A DNA stretch of 64,000 nt from Campylobacter fetus subsp. fetus. Lineage in GTDB: Bacteria; Campylobacterota; Campylobacteria; Campylobacterales; Campylobacteraceae. The position numbers were made by a program, and so were the translations under genes. The notes beneath the pieces were generated by a model that was not told where the DNA came from, made no database searches, and worked only from the letters and a program-made list of their open reading frames with translations. The stretch lies in assembly GCF_900475935.1 (NCBI RefSeq), contig NZ_LS483431.1, forward strand, positions 682,001 to 746,000, given 5' to 3'. This document shows, piece by piece, positions 1 through 8,293 of this stretch; position 1 is the stretch's first letter, and each line of letters opens with the position of its first letter.

Positions 1-1
1 T

Positions 2-268
2 ACAAAGCTTGCAGAGATACTTCCTACAACTGGATTTAGTGCAGAGCTTGCAGCTAGTATAGTTATACTCATAGCTACAAAAATGGGACTTCCTATAAGC
101 TCTACTCATGTTTTGATAGGTGCGGTTTTAGGTATCGGCGTGTATAATAGAAATGCGAATTGGGGAATGCTTAAACCTATTGGCTTAGCATGGATCATAA
201 CACTTCCTATATCGATGATAGGATCGGCTATAGGATTTTTGGTTATCAAAAATATCATGGGTCTATAA
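2..268 (+). CDS. PiT-family inorganic phosphate transporter, C-terminal end (5' truncated by window)
   Basis: The frame is open from the first bases of the window and stops at 268, so only the last 88 residues are visible. They contain the family signature GLPISSTHVLIGAVLGIGV (residues about 28-46 of the visible part), the second of the two duplicated PiT signature repeats, followed by a last hydrophobic helix ending in NIMGL. PiT proteins are inner-membrane symporters that import inorganic phosphate with H+ or Na+. An internal ATG at 83 exists but the same frame continues upstream with family-like sequence (AELAASIVILIATKM), so it is not the start. The identification is confident; transport direction and specificity cannot be judged from this part. 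Confidence 0.85.
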   Translation, partial: TKLAEILPTTGFSAELAASIVILIATKMGLPISSTHVLIGAVLGIGVYNRNANWGMLKPIGLAWIITLPISMIGSAIGFLVIKNIMGL

Positions 269-289
269 ATTTTAAAACATACTCTCAAA

Positions 290-306
290 TGGAACTTAAA
301 TTGCTT
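290..306 (+). promoter_or_regulatory. sigma-54 (RpoN) promoter of flgL
   Basis: TGGAACTTAAATTGCTT has the GG (291-292) and GC (303-304) dinucleotides separated by exactly 10 bases, as sigma-54 requires, and matches the Campylobacter form with TTGCTT. The flgL start codon lies 34 bases downstream, leaving room for a start site near 316. RpoN control of rod, hook and hook-junction genes is established in Campylobacter. Confidence 0.85.
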
Positions 307-339
307 ATTTATAATTCAAATCCATTTGGGAGCTAAATC

Positions 340-3183
340 ATGAGAATTACAAATCAGCTTATAAACTTCAATAATCTTTCTAACTATCAAGCAAGCGCAA
401 AAAGCATTTATGATATAAACCAAAGATATGATAGTGGATTAAAAATTCAAAATTCATACGATAATAGCAGTATTTACGTAGATGGAACCAGACTTGAATA
501 TGAGATAAATTTACTTGATCAAGTAAAGCAAACTAGCACAAAAGCTACTGAATTTTCTAAAAACTCTGATAAGGCTCTAAATGATTTTGTTTCTAAACTA
601 ACTGAGTTTAAAACCAAACTTATACAAGCAGGTAACGATATACATAATGAAACCTCAAGAAATGCGATTGCTAATGACCTAGAAGGTTTAAAAAAACATC
701 TTATAGATATAGCAAATAGCTCTATAAACGGCCAGTTTCTGTTTTCTGGAACCGCTCTTGATACAAAACCTATCGATAGCGCCGGAAACTATCACGGTAA
801 CAATCAGTTGATAAATGCAGCCATAGGAGCCAACCAAACTACTGCTTATAATATAGATGGACAGACTCTATTTTTAGGTAAGGATAACGATTATAAAAAG
901 ATACTTACTACAAATGTTAGTTTGATAGATAATAAAACAAAATTAACTAGCGATGCAGCAAATTATCTTAATGCTGCAAATAAGATATTGGATTTAATAG
1001 GTGGAAATTATCGTTCAGAAGAGCTGGTCGCACAAATAGGCAAAATGAATCCGGAGCTTGATTTTGCTGATCCTGCTGCGCTAGCCGATACTACGTTTTA
1101 TATGCAAGGCAGAAAGCCTAACGGCGAAACTTTTAGTACCAAATTTAAAGTTACTGCAGATTCTAGTATTCAAAATTTATTAGATAATATAGGATACGCG
1201 CTCGGTAATGATAAAAACGGTAAAAACAACGTTGTTAGCGTTGCTATAAATAACAGTGGTCAAATAGAAGTAACTGATCTTAAAAGTGGAAATCAAATGA
1301 CCGAACTTCATCTATTTGGGCTTACCGACGTGCGAGGACCAGAGACTTTTAAAGTCGGCGATAGAGATATAGTCATTGATCCTGCTACTCATACGGATTT
1401 TAGAGTCACTACAGAAAAAAGAACCGTTGGCGGCGTTTCTACCGATGTTTTGATCGTAGATAGTGTAAATCCAGCTGGAAACAAATATGAGATAACACAA
1501 GTCGCAGGCGGAGATTTGTCTATTCAACAAGTCGATAAAACTACCGGAGCAAATATAGGAGCCGCTACAAATGTAACTCCTGTGGCCGGAAAACTTGTTT
1601 TAAATCCTGCTGATTTAACCGGAGGTATAACCGCAGCTGATTTTAGAGCTTATGATCCAGCGAATATAGAAGCATTGTCAGATAGAGGCGCTAGAGATGA
1701 AAATAGCAACTGGGTTTCTTCGGCAAATTTAACGGATACTAAAACAATTACCCAAAATGTTGAGAAGGGAAATGTATATTTAACTGAATTTATAAAAAGC
1801 GGCTTTGAAGACGTATTAGGAAATAAAAGCGACGCCATAGACTACAATAAACTTCAATTTGAAAAAACAGACAATAAATTATCAAGCAACGTCTCTCAAG
1901 TAATAAAAGGCACAAATGAGTATGCTACAAACTCTACAAAGCTAAGTGCCGTTGCCGGTCAAGCTTTGCAAGCTAATCCAAATAGCAATATAACTATGAA
2001 TATAAAGTCAAAAGACGGAACAAATTATGAAGTAAAACTAAATTTTACAGATACAAACTCGAATACTACCGAAAGATATCCTACTATCACAGTAACTCCG
2101 CTAGACGATAACTGGGAGAAGCCAGCTACTGCTACTCCTGTATATTATGGAAATGTATATTCTGGTAAATATAACGAAGCCACAAAAACTACCGATGGAG
2201 TTATGACTCCGGCTGATGATATGACTTATCAACAATTAAATGATATAGTATCTATGGTAGCAGCTGGAAATCTTCCAAGCGGACAACCAAATACTAATGT
2301 TATTGCAAACATTGATACGGCTTCTAGAAATACGTATGCCGATGCAAATGCTTTGAAAACAGCTTTAAAAAACGGTGTTACCGATGTTCAAGCTCAAGGA
2401 ATTATAGATAGAGTAGTAGATGCTTCTGGTATCGCTTATCCTATAGATTTTACTGCTAATGGCAACGCTCTAAGAGATATAAAAGACGCTATATTAGGCG
2501 ATCAAGACTACGTTACATCAAGATATAATGAGTACAATACGGCTATTAAAAGTGCAAGCAGTACGATAAATACTACTTTGGATTATCGTGGGAATATGGT
2601 TGTTACAGATAAAACAGCTTCAAAAACAGATATAGAAGTTACTCTTTTTGAAGACCGAGGCAGAGGAAATATTGAATTTACCGATATGTATAAAAGAGAC
2701 GCAGCCGGAAATATAGAATTAGATGCTGCAGGAAATAGAATAATAGATACCTATCAATCAACCACCGGTTCGTTATTTAGTTTTACTTCAAATAATGCTA
2801 TTGCTATAGATGAGCCAAGTGTTGATATATTTAAAGATTTAGATGATATGATACAATCTGTTAGAGATGGCAGTTATAGAGGAGATCCAGATGCTAGTGA
2901 TCCTCGAACTACCGGTATCCAAGGTGCTTTGAAAAAAATAGATCACTTGATGGATCACATAAATAAACAACACACCCAAATCGGTTCGTATACAAACTCT
3001 TTAACGGCTACTGGTGATCGCGCTACTATCCTTAAAGTCAATGTATCTTCTGTAAAGTCTGAGATAATGGAAGCAGATATCGGAGAGACGTATCTTATGT
3101 TTCAGCAAAGACTTATGGCGTATCAAGCTATGCTCCAAGCTACTGCAAAAACAAGTCAGATAAGTCTGTTAAACTATATATAA
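340..3183 (+). CDS. flgL: Flagellar hook-filament junction protein FlgL (HAP3), long form
   Basis: FlgL forms the second junction ring between hook and filament and is exported through the flagellar channel. The 947-residue product has the flagellin-like N-terminal domain (about 1-145, with NSSINGQFLFSGTALDTKP at about 125-145) and the matching C-terminal helix (about 885-947, with TYLMFQQRLMAYQAML). The roughly 740 residues between them are a large variable insert rich in Asn, Thr and Asp, far longer than in enterobacterial FlgL (about 317 residues) and typical of Campylobacter hook-associated proteins, whose surface-exposed middle varies. There is no signal peptide, as expected for flagellar export. 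It starts at ATG 340 after GGGAG and appears to be a single-gene unit with its own sigma-54 promoter. Confidence 0.9.
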   Translation: MRITNQLINFNNLSNYQASAKSIYDINQRYDSGLKIQNSYDNSSIYVDGTRLEYEINLLDQVKQTSTKATEFSKNSDKALNDFVSKLTEFKTKLIQAGNDIHNETSRNAIANDLEGLKKHLIDIANSSINGQFLFSGTALDTKPIDSAGNYHGNNQLINAAIGANQTTAYNIDGQTLFLGKDNDYKKILTTNVSLIDNKTKLTSDAANYLNAANKILDLIGGNYRSEELVAQIGKMNPELDFADPAALADTTFYMQGRKPNGETFSTKFKVTADSSIQNLLDNIGYALGNDKNGKNNVVSVAINNSGQIEVTDLKSGNQMTELHLFGLTDVRGPETFKVGDRDIVIDPATHTDFRVTTEKRTVGGVSTDVLIVDSVNPAGNKYEITQVAGGDLSIQQVDKTTGANIGAATNVTPVAGKLVLNPADLTGGITAADFRAYDPANIEALSDRGARDENSNWVSSANLTDTKTITQNVEKGNVYLTEFIKSGFEDVLGNKSDAIDYNKLQFEKTDNKLSSNVSQVIKGTNEYATNSTKLSAVAGQALQANPNSNITMNIKSKDGTNYEVKLNFTDTNSNTTERYPTITVTPLDDNWEKPATATPVYYGNVYSGKYNEATKTTDGVMTPADDMTYQQLNDIVSMVAAGNLPSGQPNTNVIANIDTASRNTYADANALKTALKNGVTDVQAQGIIDRVVDASGIAYPIDFTANGNALRDIKDAILGDQDYVTSRYNEYNTAIKSASSTINTTLDYRGNMVVTDKTASKTDIEVTLFEDRGRGNIEFTDMYKRDAAGNIELDAAGNRIIDTYQSTTGSLFSFTSNNAIAIDEPSVDIFKDLDDMIQSVRDGSYRGDPDASDPRTTGIQGALKKIDHLMDHINKQHTQIGSYTNSLTATGDRATILKVNVSSVKSEIMEADIGETYLMFQQRLMAYQAMLQATAKTSQISLLNYI

Positions 3184-3190
3184 ATTTAGT

Positions 3191-3201
3191 TTTGCTATAA
3201 T
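3191..3201 (+). promoter_or_regulatory. Probable ftsK promoter (extended -10) inside an inverted repeat
   Basis: TTTTGCTATAAT is a perfect extended -10 (TGC TATAAT, hexamer 3196-3201), the usual housekeeping promoter form in Campylobacter, where the -35 is weak. It sits between the arms TAAATTTAG (3181-3189) and CTAAATTTA (3206-3214), which together could form a weak hairpin downstream of flgL. Confidence 0.6.
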
Positions 3202-3244
3202 AAAGCTAAATTTACTCAAGGACTTTGATATTTTAAGAGAAAGT

Positions 3245-5392
3245 TTGCTTATTATAAGCGTTTGTATTTTAATATTTTTTGGAGTTGCGACTATCGTTCC
3301 AAATGCCTCCTTTGTGGGGACATTTGGTAATATTTTAGGTAGTTTTAATTATAAATTATTCGGTTTTTTGGCTTATATTTACCCATTTTTACTTCTTTAT
3401 CCGGCTATTTTGAACTACAAGAATTTTAAGAAATTTAATATTAAACTTTTAGGAAATATAATCGGCGCATTGCTTCTGTTTTTTGCTATTTTGTTGCTTA
3501 TTTCAATGTTTGATAAGAGTTACGGAGGAGCTATAGGAACGTTTTGTATAGAAGCTTTAAGATCTGTTATAGGAAGTGTCGGAAGTGCTGTTTTTATATT
3601 AATGATATTTTTTATATCATTTGGACTTGTTTTTGATGATAGACTTGATATCGTTCTTAAAAAAGCTTTTGTTGATAGGGTATCTGCTTCGGATAATTTA
3701 AATTTAAAAGCGCATTATATTCCTAAAAAACAGAAAAATGATGTAAAAAAAATCGAGGTTGATCTTGCTATAAATAGTAAAATTATAGACGATAAACTAG
3801 AAATTAAAAATGATGTAAGCAGTCTTGAGCCAACTGAAAATATCATAGATATTAAAGAAGCAAATAGTTTAAAAGACGACAATAATACAAATCCTATGAC
3901 TACTATAGGCGGTGTCGAGATATTAAATGAAGTAGCTGAAAATAGAGAGCTTTTAAATCAGATAGAAAAAGGTAAAGTAGAAAAACCAAAAGATTTTAAG
4001 CTGCCTCCTCTTAGTTTTTTAAATGATCCTCCTAAACGCTCAAAAAATATAAATGAATCCGAAATTGATCAAAAAATTGCTGATTTGTTAGATAAATTGC
4101 GTCGTTTTAAGATAGATGGAGATGTTGTTAGGACGTATTCAGGACCTGTCGTGACTACATTTGAGTTTAAACCAGCAGCTCATGTAAAGGTTAGTAAAAT
4201 TTTAACTTTGCAAGACGATCTTGCTATGGCTCTTAAAGCTCAAACTATACGTATTCAAGCGCCTATTCCTGGAAAAGATGTAGTAGGTATAGAAATACCA
4301 AATAAAAATATAGAAACAATCTATCTAAAAGAGATTTTAGAAAGCGACATTTATAAAAATGCTAAAAGCGAACTTACTTTGGCTCTTGGCAAGGATATAG
4401 TCGGAGATCCTTTTATAACTGATTTGAAAAAACTCCCCCATCTTCTTATCGCAGGAACTACTGGAAGCGGAAAAAGCGTGGGAATAAACGCTATGCTTTT
4501 AAGCCTGCTTTATAGAAACTCTCCAAAAACCTTACGCCTTATAATGATAGATCCCAAAATGCTTGAGTTTAGTATGTATAATGATATCCCTCATCTATTA
4601 ACTCCTGTTATAACTGAGCCTAAAAAAGCTATTTCTGTACTCTCAAATTTAGTTGCAGAGATGGAGAGACGCTATAAAATAATGAGTGAAACAAAAACAA
4701 AAAATATAGAAACATATAATGAAAAAATAAAAAAAGATGGCGGCGAAACATTGCCGTTTATCGTTGTTATCATCGATGAACTTGCGGATCTTATGATGAC
4801 GAGCGGAAAAGAAGTTGAGTTTCATATCGGACGCCTTGCCCAAATGGCAAGAGCTAGCGGAATTCATCTCATTGTAGCTACCCAGCGCCCAAGCGTAGAT
4901 GTAGTAACAGGACTCATAAAAGCAAATTTACCAAGCCGTATAAGTTATAGAGTAGGGCAGAAAATAGATAGTAAAGTTATACTTGACCAAATGGGTGCCG
5001 AGAGTTTGTTAGGACGCGGCGATATGCTTTTTACACCTCCTGGAAGTCCTGGTATAGTGCGTTTGCACGCTCCATTTGCTAGTGAAAAAGAGATAGAAGA
5101 AATAGTGGACTTCTTGAAAGAACAGCAAGACGTCGTATATGAGGAGAGTTTTTTAAAAGATGAGTCTAGCGCTGTTGGATCTAGTGAAAATGGATTAAAT
5201 ACAGGCGAAACAGACGAGTTATATGAAGAAGCAAAAAGTATTATTTTAAGTGAAGAAAAGACATCTATAAGTTATCTTCAAAGACGTTTAAAAATAGGAT
5301 ACAACAGAGCTGCAAGCATAATCGAACAGCTTGAAATAGCAGGAGTTCTAACGCCTGTAAATGCTAAGGGTCAAAGGGATATTATAAGATGA
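3245..5392 (+). CDS. ftsK: DNA translocase FtsK
   Basis: FtsK pumps chromosomal DNA through the closing septum and helps dimer resolution. The 715-residue product has about four N-terminal membrane helices (within residues 1-140), an acidic/basic linker (about 150-270), the RecA-like motor with Walker A GTTGSGKSVG near residue 404 and Walker B FIVVIIDELADLM near 505, and a C-terminal winged-helix gamma domain (about 655-715, TSISYLQRRLKIGYNRA) that reads KOPS sites. The linker is short compared with E. coli FtsK, as in other epsilonproteobacteria. The start is a TTG at 3245 with AAGAGA just upstream; no closer ATG keeps the first membrane helix intact. A promoter lies at 3191-3201. Confidence 0.95.
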   Translation: MLIISVCILIFFGVATIVPNASFVGTFGNILGSFNYKLFGFLAYIYPFLLLYPAILNYKNFKKFNIKLLGNIIGALLLFFAILLLISMFDKSYGGAIGTFCIEALRSVIGSVGSAVFILMIFFISFGLVFDDRLDIVLKKAFVDRVSASDNLNLKAHYIPKKQKNDVKKIEVDLAINSKIIDDKLEIKNDVSSLEPTENIIDIKEANSLKDDNNTNPMTTIGGVEILNEVAENRELLNQIEKGKVEKPKDFKLPPLSFLNDPPKRSKNINESEIDQKIADLLDKLRRFKIDGDVVRTYSGPVVTTFEFKPAAHVKVSKILTLQDDLAMALKAQTIRIQAPIPGKDVVGIEIPNKNIETIYLKEILESDIYKNAKSELTLALGKDIVGDPFITDLKKLPHLLIAGTTGSGKSVGINAMLLSLLYRNSPKTLRLIMIDPKMLEFSMYNDIPHLLTPVITEPKKAISVLSNLVAEMERRYKIMSETKTKNIETYNEKIKKDGGETLPFIVVIIDELADLMMTSGKEVEFHIGRLAQMARASGIHLIVATQRPSVDVVTGLIKANLPSRISYRVGQKIDSKVILDQMGAESLLGRGDMLFTPPGSPGIVRLHAPFASEKEIEEIVDFLKEQQDVVYEESFLKDESSAVGSSENGLNTGETDELYEEAKSIILSEEKTSISYLQRRLKIGYNRAASIIEQLEIAGVLTPVNAKGQRDIIR

Positions 5393-5422
5393 AATTTAAT
5401 CAGCTTTTTACATATTTTGTTA

Positions 5423-5428
5423 TACAAT
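5423..5428 (+). promoter_or_regulatory. Possible -10 for the DUF2018-to-hemC gene run
   Basis: TGTTATACAAT ends in a TACAAT hexamer 31 bases before the TTG start of the next gene and just after the ftsK stop. No convincing -35 is seen, which is normal for Campylobacter sigma-70 promoters. This would serve the seven genes up to hemC. Confidence 0.4.
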
Positions 5429-5458
5429 TAAACTTTATTTTAGATTAAGGATATTAAA

Positions 5459-5722
5459 TTGAGTTTTGAAGATGATATTTTTGGCGGTGATCCTAAGGAT
5501 AAGTTTTTTGATATAATTTTTAATGCAAATAGAAATTTAGTGGAAAACGAATTAGAAAAAGTTCTTATTGAGCTTGCTATTTTACGTGAATTAGCTGAGC
5601 AAAAAGGTATATCCGATATGGATATAAAGTCATTTGAAGCGTTAAATACTGACGTTGTGCAAGACGGATTAAATGATATTTATATAGGTGTAACAGGCGA
5701 AATTCTAAGTCAAAATGAGTAA
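5459..5722 (+). CDS. DUF2018 family protein (HP0242-like small helical protein)
   Basis: This is an acidic 87-residue protein without signal peptide or membrane helix. Its pattern DPKDKFFDIIFNANRNL followed by ELEKVLIELAILREL resembles H. pylori HP0242 (NPLDKWNDIIFHASKKL, ELERLLELLALLE), the founder of DUF2018, whose homodimer has an unusual knotted helical fold. Its cellular function is unknown in any species. The start is TTG 5459, ten bases after AAGGA; there is no in-frame ATG before the conserved block. It overlaps the next gene by eight bases and heads the run leading to ispB and hemA. Confidence 0.7.
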   Translation: MSFEDDIFGGDPKDKFFDIIFNANRNLVENELEKVLIELAILRELAEQKGISDMDIKSFEALNTDVVQDGLNDIYIGVTGEILSQNE

Positions 5723-6140
5723 AATATCTCTATTTTTGATTATAGGTATTTTTTTAAATTTAAATGCCGCTGCTCCTAAATTTGAGTATGTAAAACAGTT
5801 TGAGCTGAAAAAAGATGAGAAAGCTTGGATTATATATACCGATAGAAAAGACGGTACAAAAGATATTTTCGAGTTTTCATGGACTTTATATGATAATACA
5901 AATATGGTTTTGCATACTAAATTTAGAAATTATCCTCGCCAGATAATGCTTAGTCTTAGGCGTGGGTTGGAGCTTTATAAACAAATTATATTAGCTAATA
6001 CTAGATTAGAAAAACAAGATGAGGTTGCTTTGTATCTTGAGTTTGCCGAGTTCAAAAAAGGAATAGCTGTTTTTAAAGCTTATACATATGATAATGCAAA
6101 GCGTATAGAAGTCGAATATAAGCCAGATAAAGGGGATTAG
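5715..6140 (+). CDS. Conserved exported protein of unknown function
   Basis: The 141-residue product begins with a cleavable-looking signal peptide (ISLFLIIGIFLNLNAAA, residues 4-20) and is otherwise soluble, basic and beta-rich in appearance, so it is probably periplasmic. No catalytic motif or cysteine pair is visible, and I do not recognise a named family. It starts inside the end of the DUF2018 gene (eight-base overlap) and its TAG stop directly abuts the ATG of the polyprenyl synthase gene, so the three are very likely translated from one mRNA. Nothing in the neighbours assigns a role. Confidence 0.6.
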   Translation: MSKISLFLIIGIFLNLNAAAPKFEYVKQFELKKDEKAWIIYTDRKDGTKDIFEFSWTLYDNTNMVLHTKFRNYPRQIMLSLRRGLELYKQIILANTRLEKQDEVALYLEFAEFKKGIAVFKAYTYDNAKRIEVEYKPDKGD

Positions 6141-7025
6141 ATGGAGAGGATTGATGATATCTTAAAAGAGTTTGTAGATTCACTAAATTACCCTCTTGCT
6201 AGTGAGATGTTTAGCCAAGTAAGCTCAGGAAAAAAGCTAAGAAGCAAGCTTATATTAAAAATAGCAGGAGCGAGTGAAGCTAGTTTTAAGCTAAGTAGCG
6301 TCGTAGAGATTATTCATTTAGCAAGTTTGCTTCATGATGATGTGATAGATGACTCTTTAATAAGACGAGGAAAACCTAGCATAAATGCAATATTCGGTAC
6401 AAAAAATTCTATAATGTTAGGTGATATTCTTTATTCTAAAGGTTTTAACGAGATAGTTAAATTCGACATGAAAATAGCAGATATTATCTCGGATGCCGTT
6501 TGCAAGCTAAGTATCGGTGAGCTTATGGATGTAGAACTTGGTAGCTCTTTTAATGCAGATAAAGAAAAGTATCTGAAAATGATATATTTTAAAACTGCGG
6601 TTCTCATAGAAGCTGCTGCAAAATCTGCTGCAATTTTAGCTGGCTTTGATGAGCAAAAATACGGCGATTATGGTAAAAATCTTGGATTGGCATTTCAAAT
6701 AGTAGACGATATACTTGATATAACAAGCGATGAAAAGACACTAGGAAAACCTGCTATGAATGATTTTAAAGAGGGGAAAACCACTCTTCCATATATTTAT
6801 CTATATGAAAAATTAGAAAATGAAGATAAAGCGATTTTAAAAAATTTATTTAAAAAAGAGCTTGACGATGATGAAATTTTATGGATTAAATCTAAATTTA
6901 AAGAGTTTGATATTATAAATTTAAGTATAAAAAAAGCAAAAGATTTTGGTGCTAAAGCTATAGAAAGTTCACAAAATACTGAACTTAAAATGATAGTTTC
7001 TAGTATGATAGATAGGGATTTTTAA
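6141..7025 (+). CDS. ispB: Polyprenyl diphosphate synthase (trans, long chain)
   Basis: This enzyme adds isopentenyl diphosphate units to an allylic primer to build the isoprenoid tail of quinones. Both aspartate-rich Mg-binding motifs are present: DDVIDD at residues 66-71 and VDDILD at 188-193, with the KLRSK substrate-binding region at 32-36. The residues four and five places before the first motif are small (Ala, Ser), with no bulky aromatic, which in this family favours long products over farnesyl diphosphate. Campylobacter uses menaquinone-6, so the likely product is the hexaprenyl tail, by inference. At 294 residues the length is normal. The stop overlaps the hemA start as TAATG. Confidence 0.85.
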   Translation: MERIDDILKEFVDSLNYPLASEMFSQVSSGKKLRSKLILKIAGASEASFKLSSVVEIIHLASLLHDDVIDDSLIRRGKPSINAIFGTKNSIMLGDILYSKGFNEIVKFDMKIADIISDAVCKLSIGELMDVELGSSFNADKEKYLKMIYFKTAVLIEAAAKSAAILAGFDEQKYGDYGKNLGLAFQIVDDILDITSDEKTLGKPAMNDFKEGKTTLPYIYLYEKLENEDKAILKNLFKKELDDDEILWIKSKFKEFDIINLSIKKAKDFGAKAIESSQNTELKMIVSSMIDRDF

Positions 7026-8293
7026 TGCATTATGTAAGTATTAGTTTTACTCATAAAAATACAGATATCGGAGTTAGAGAAAAACTCTCTTTTAGTGATA
7101 ATAATAGACGAAGGGAGATTTTGCGTCTTATAGGAGCAAATGATAGTATTGCCGAGTCTATGGCGCTTAGTACTTGTAACAGAGTGGAGATATTTGCTTA
7201 TGTTTTAGACACGCAAAGTTCTATTAGACATATTTTAAACTCTATTTCTATCCTTACTTTGGTACCGTTTGAAGCTTTAGAATTAAGAGCCGATATATAT
7301 GAAGATCAAGGTGCTATACACCATCTTTTTGCCGTTGCAAGTTCTCTTGATAGCTTAGTAGTGGGTGAAACTCAAATAGCAGGACAGTTGAAAGAGGCTT
7401 TTAAATTTGCATATGATAATGAGGATTGCGGTGTAAATATCAGCAGCGCTATGCATTTCGCTTTTAAATGCGCAGCTGAAGTTAGAGCATTAACTACTAT
7501 TAGTAAAAATCCAGTTTCGGTTTCAAGCGTAGCCGTAGCTAAAGCTAAAGAAATTTATGGCAATATAGGTGGTATGAGCGCAGTAGTCATAGGCGCTGGA
7601 GAGATGAGTCGTTTAGCAGCCCAGCATCTTATAAACGCGGAAGTAAATGTTATAATTATAAACAGAGATGAGATAAAAGCGCAAACTTTAGCAAAAGAGC
7701 TAGGCGAGTTAGCGAGTTATGCTAGTTTTGATAAGCTTAGCGAGTATATTAATAGATATAGGCTTATTTTTAGTGCTACTGGTGCTCCTAATGCTATAAT
7801 TACTAATGAGATAATAGAACAAAAAGATTTCCATAGATATTTTTTTGATATAGCGGTTCCTAGAGATATAGATATAGAAGAAGACGAGTATATACATGTT
7901 TATGCAGTAGATGATCTTGAAGAGATAGTAAGAACAAATTTAGCTCTAAGAGAGGAGCAAGCAAGTATCGCTTACTCTATAGTCGGCAAATCCACAACTT
8001 CATTTTTCAAATGGAGACTTTCTGAAGGAAGTACTCCAGCTATTAAAGCTTTGCGTTTAAAAGCTAAAGATATCGCCTGTAAAGAGATAGAAAAAGCGGT
8101 AAAAAAAGGGTATTTAAAGTGTAGTGATCAAGATGAGGCAAGTAAGCTCGTACACCAGGTTTTTAAAGCTTTTTTACATACGCCTAGTGTGCGCTTGAAA
8201 GAGAAAAATAGTGATGATATACTAAAAGCACTCGAATATTTATTTGACATAAAAATACAAAAAGATGAGAATTTAGAAGGGAATTTAAAGTGA
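7025..8293 (+). CDS. hemA: Glutamyl-tRNA reductase
   Basis: HemA reduces glutamyl-tRNA to glutamate-1-semialdehyde, the committed step of C5-pathway haem synthesis, in the cytosol with NADPH. The catalytic cysteine is in LSTCNRVE (Cys51). SLDSLVVGETQIAGQLKEA (about residues 109-127) is the classic substrate-domain signature, and VVIGAGEMSRLAAQHL (about 180-200) is the NADPH-binding loop. The C-terminal dimerisation helix follows. The length of 422 residues is typical. Translation is coupled on both sides: TAATG with ispB and a four-base GTGA overlap with proS. Confidence 0.95.
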   Translation: MHYVSISFTHKNTDIGVREKLSFSDNNRRREILRLIGANDSIAESMALSTCNRVEIFAYVLDTQSSIRHILNSISILTLVPFEALELRADIYEDQGAIHHLFAVASSLDSLVVGETQIAGQLKEAFKFAYDNEDCGVNISSAMHFAFKCAAEVRALTTISKNPVSVSSVAVAKAKEIYGNIGGMSAVVIGAGEMSRLAAQHLINAEVNVIIINRDEIKAQTLAKELGELASYASFDKLSEYINRYRLIFSATGAPNAIITNEIIEQKDFHRYFFDIAVPRDIDIEEDEYIHVYAVDDLEEIVRTNLALREEQASIAYSIVGKSTTSFFKWRLSEGSTPAIKALRLKAKDIACKEIEKAVKKGYLKCSDQDEASKLVHQVFKAFLHTPSVRLKEKNSDDILKALEYLFDIKIQKDENLEGNLK

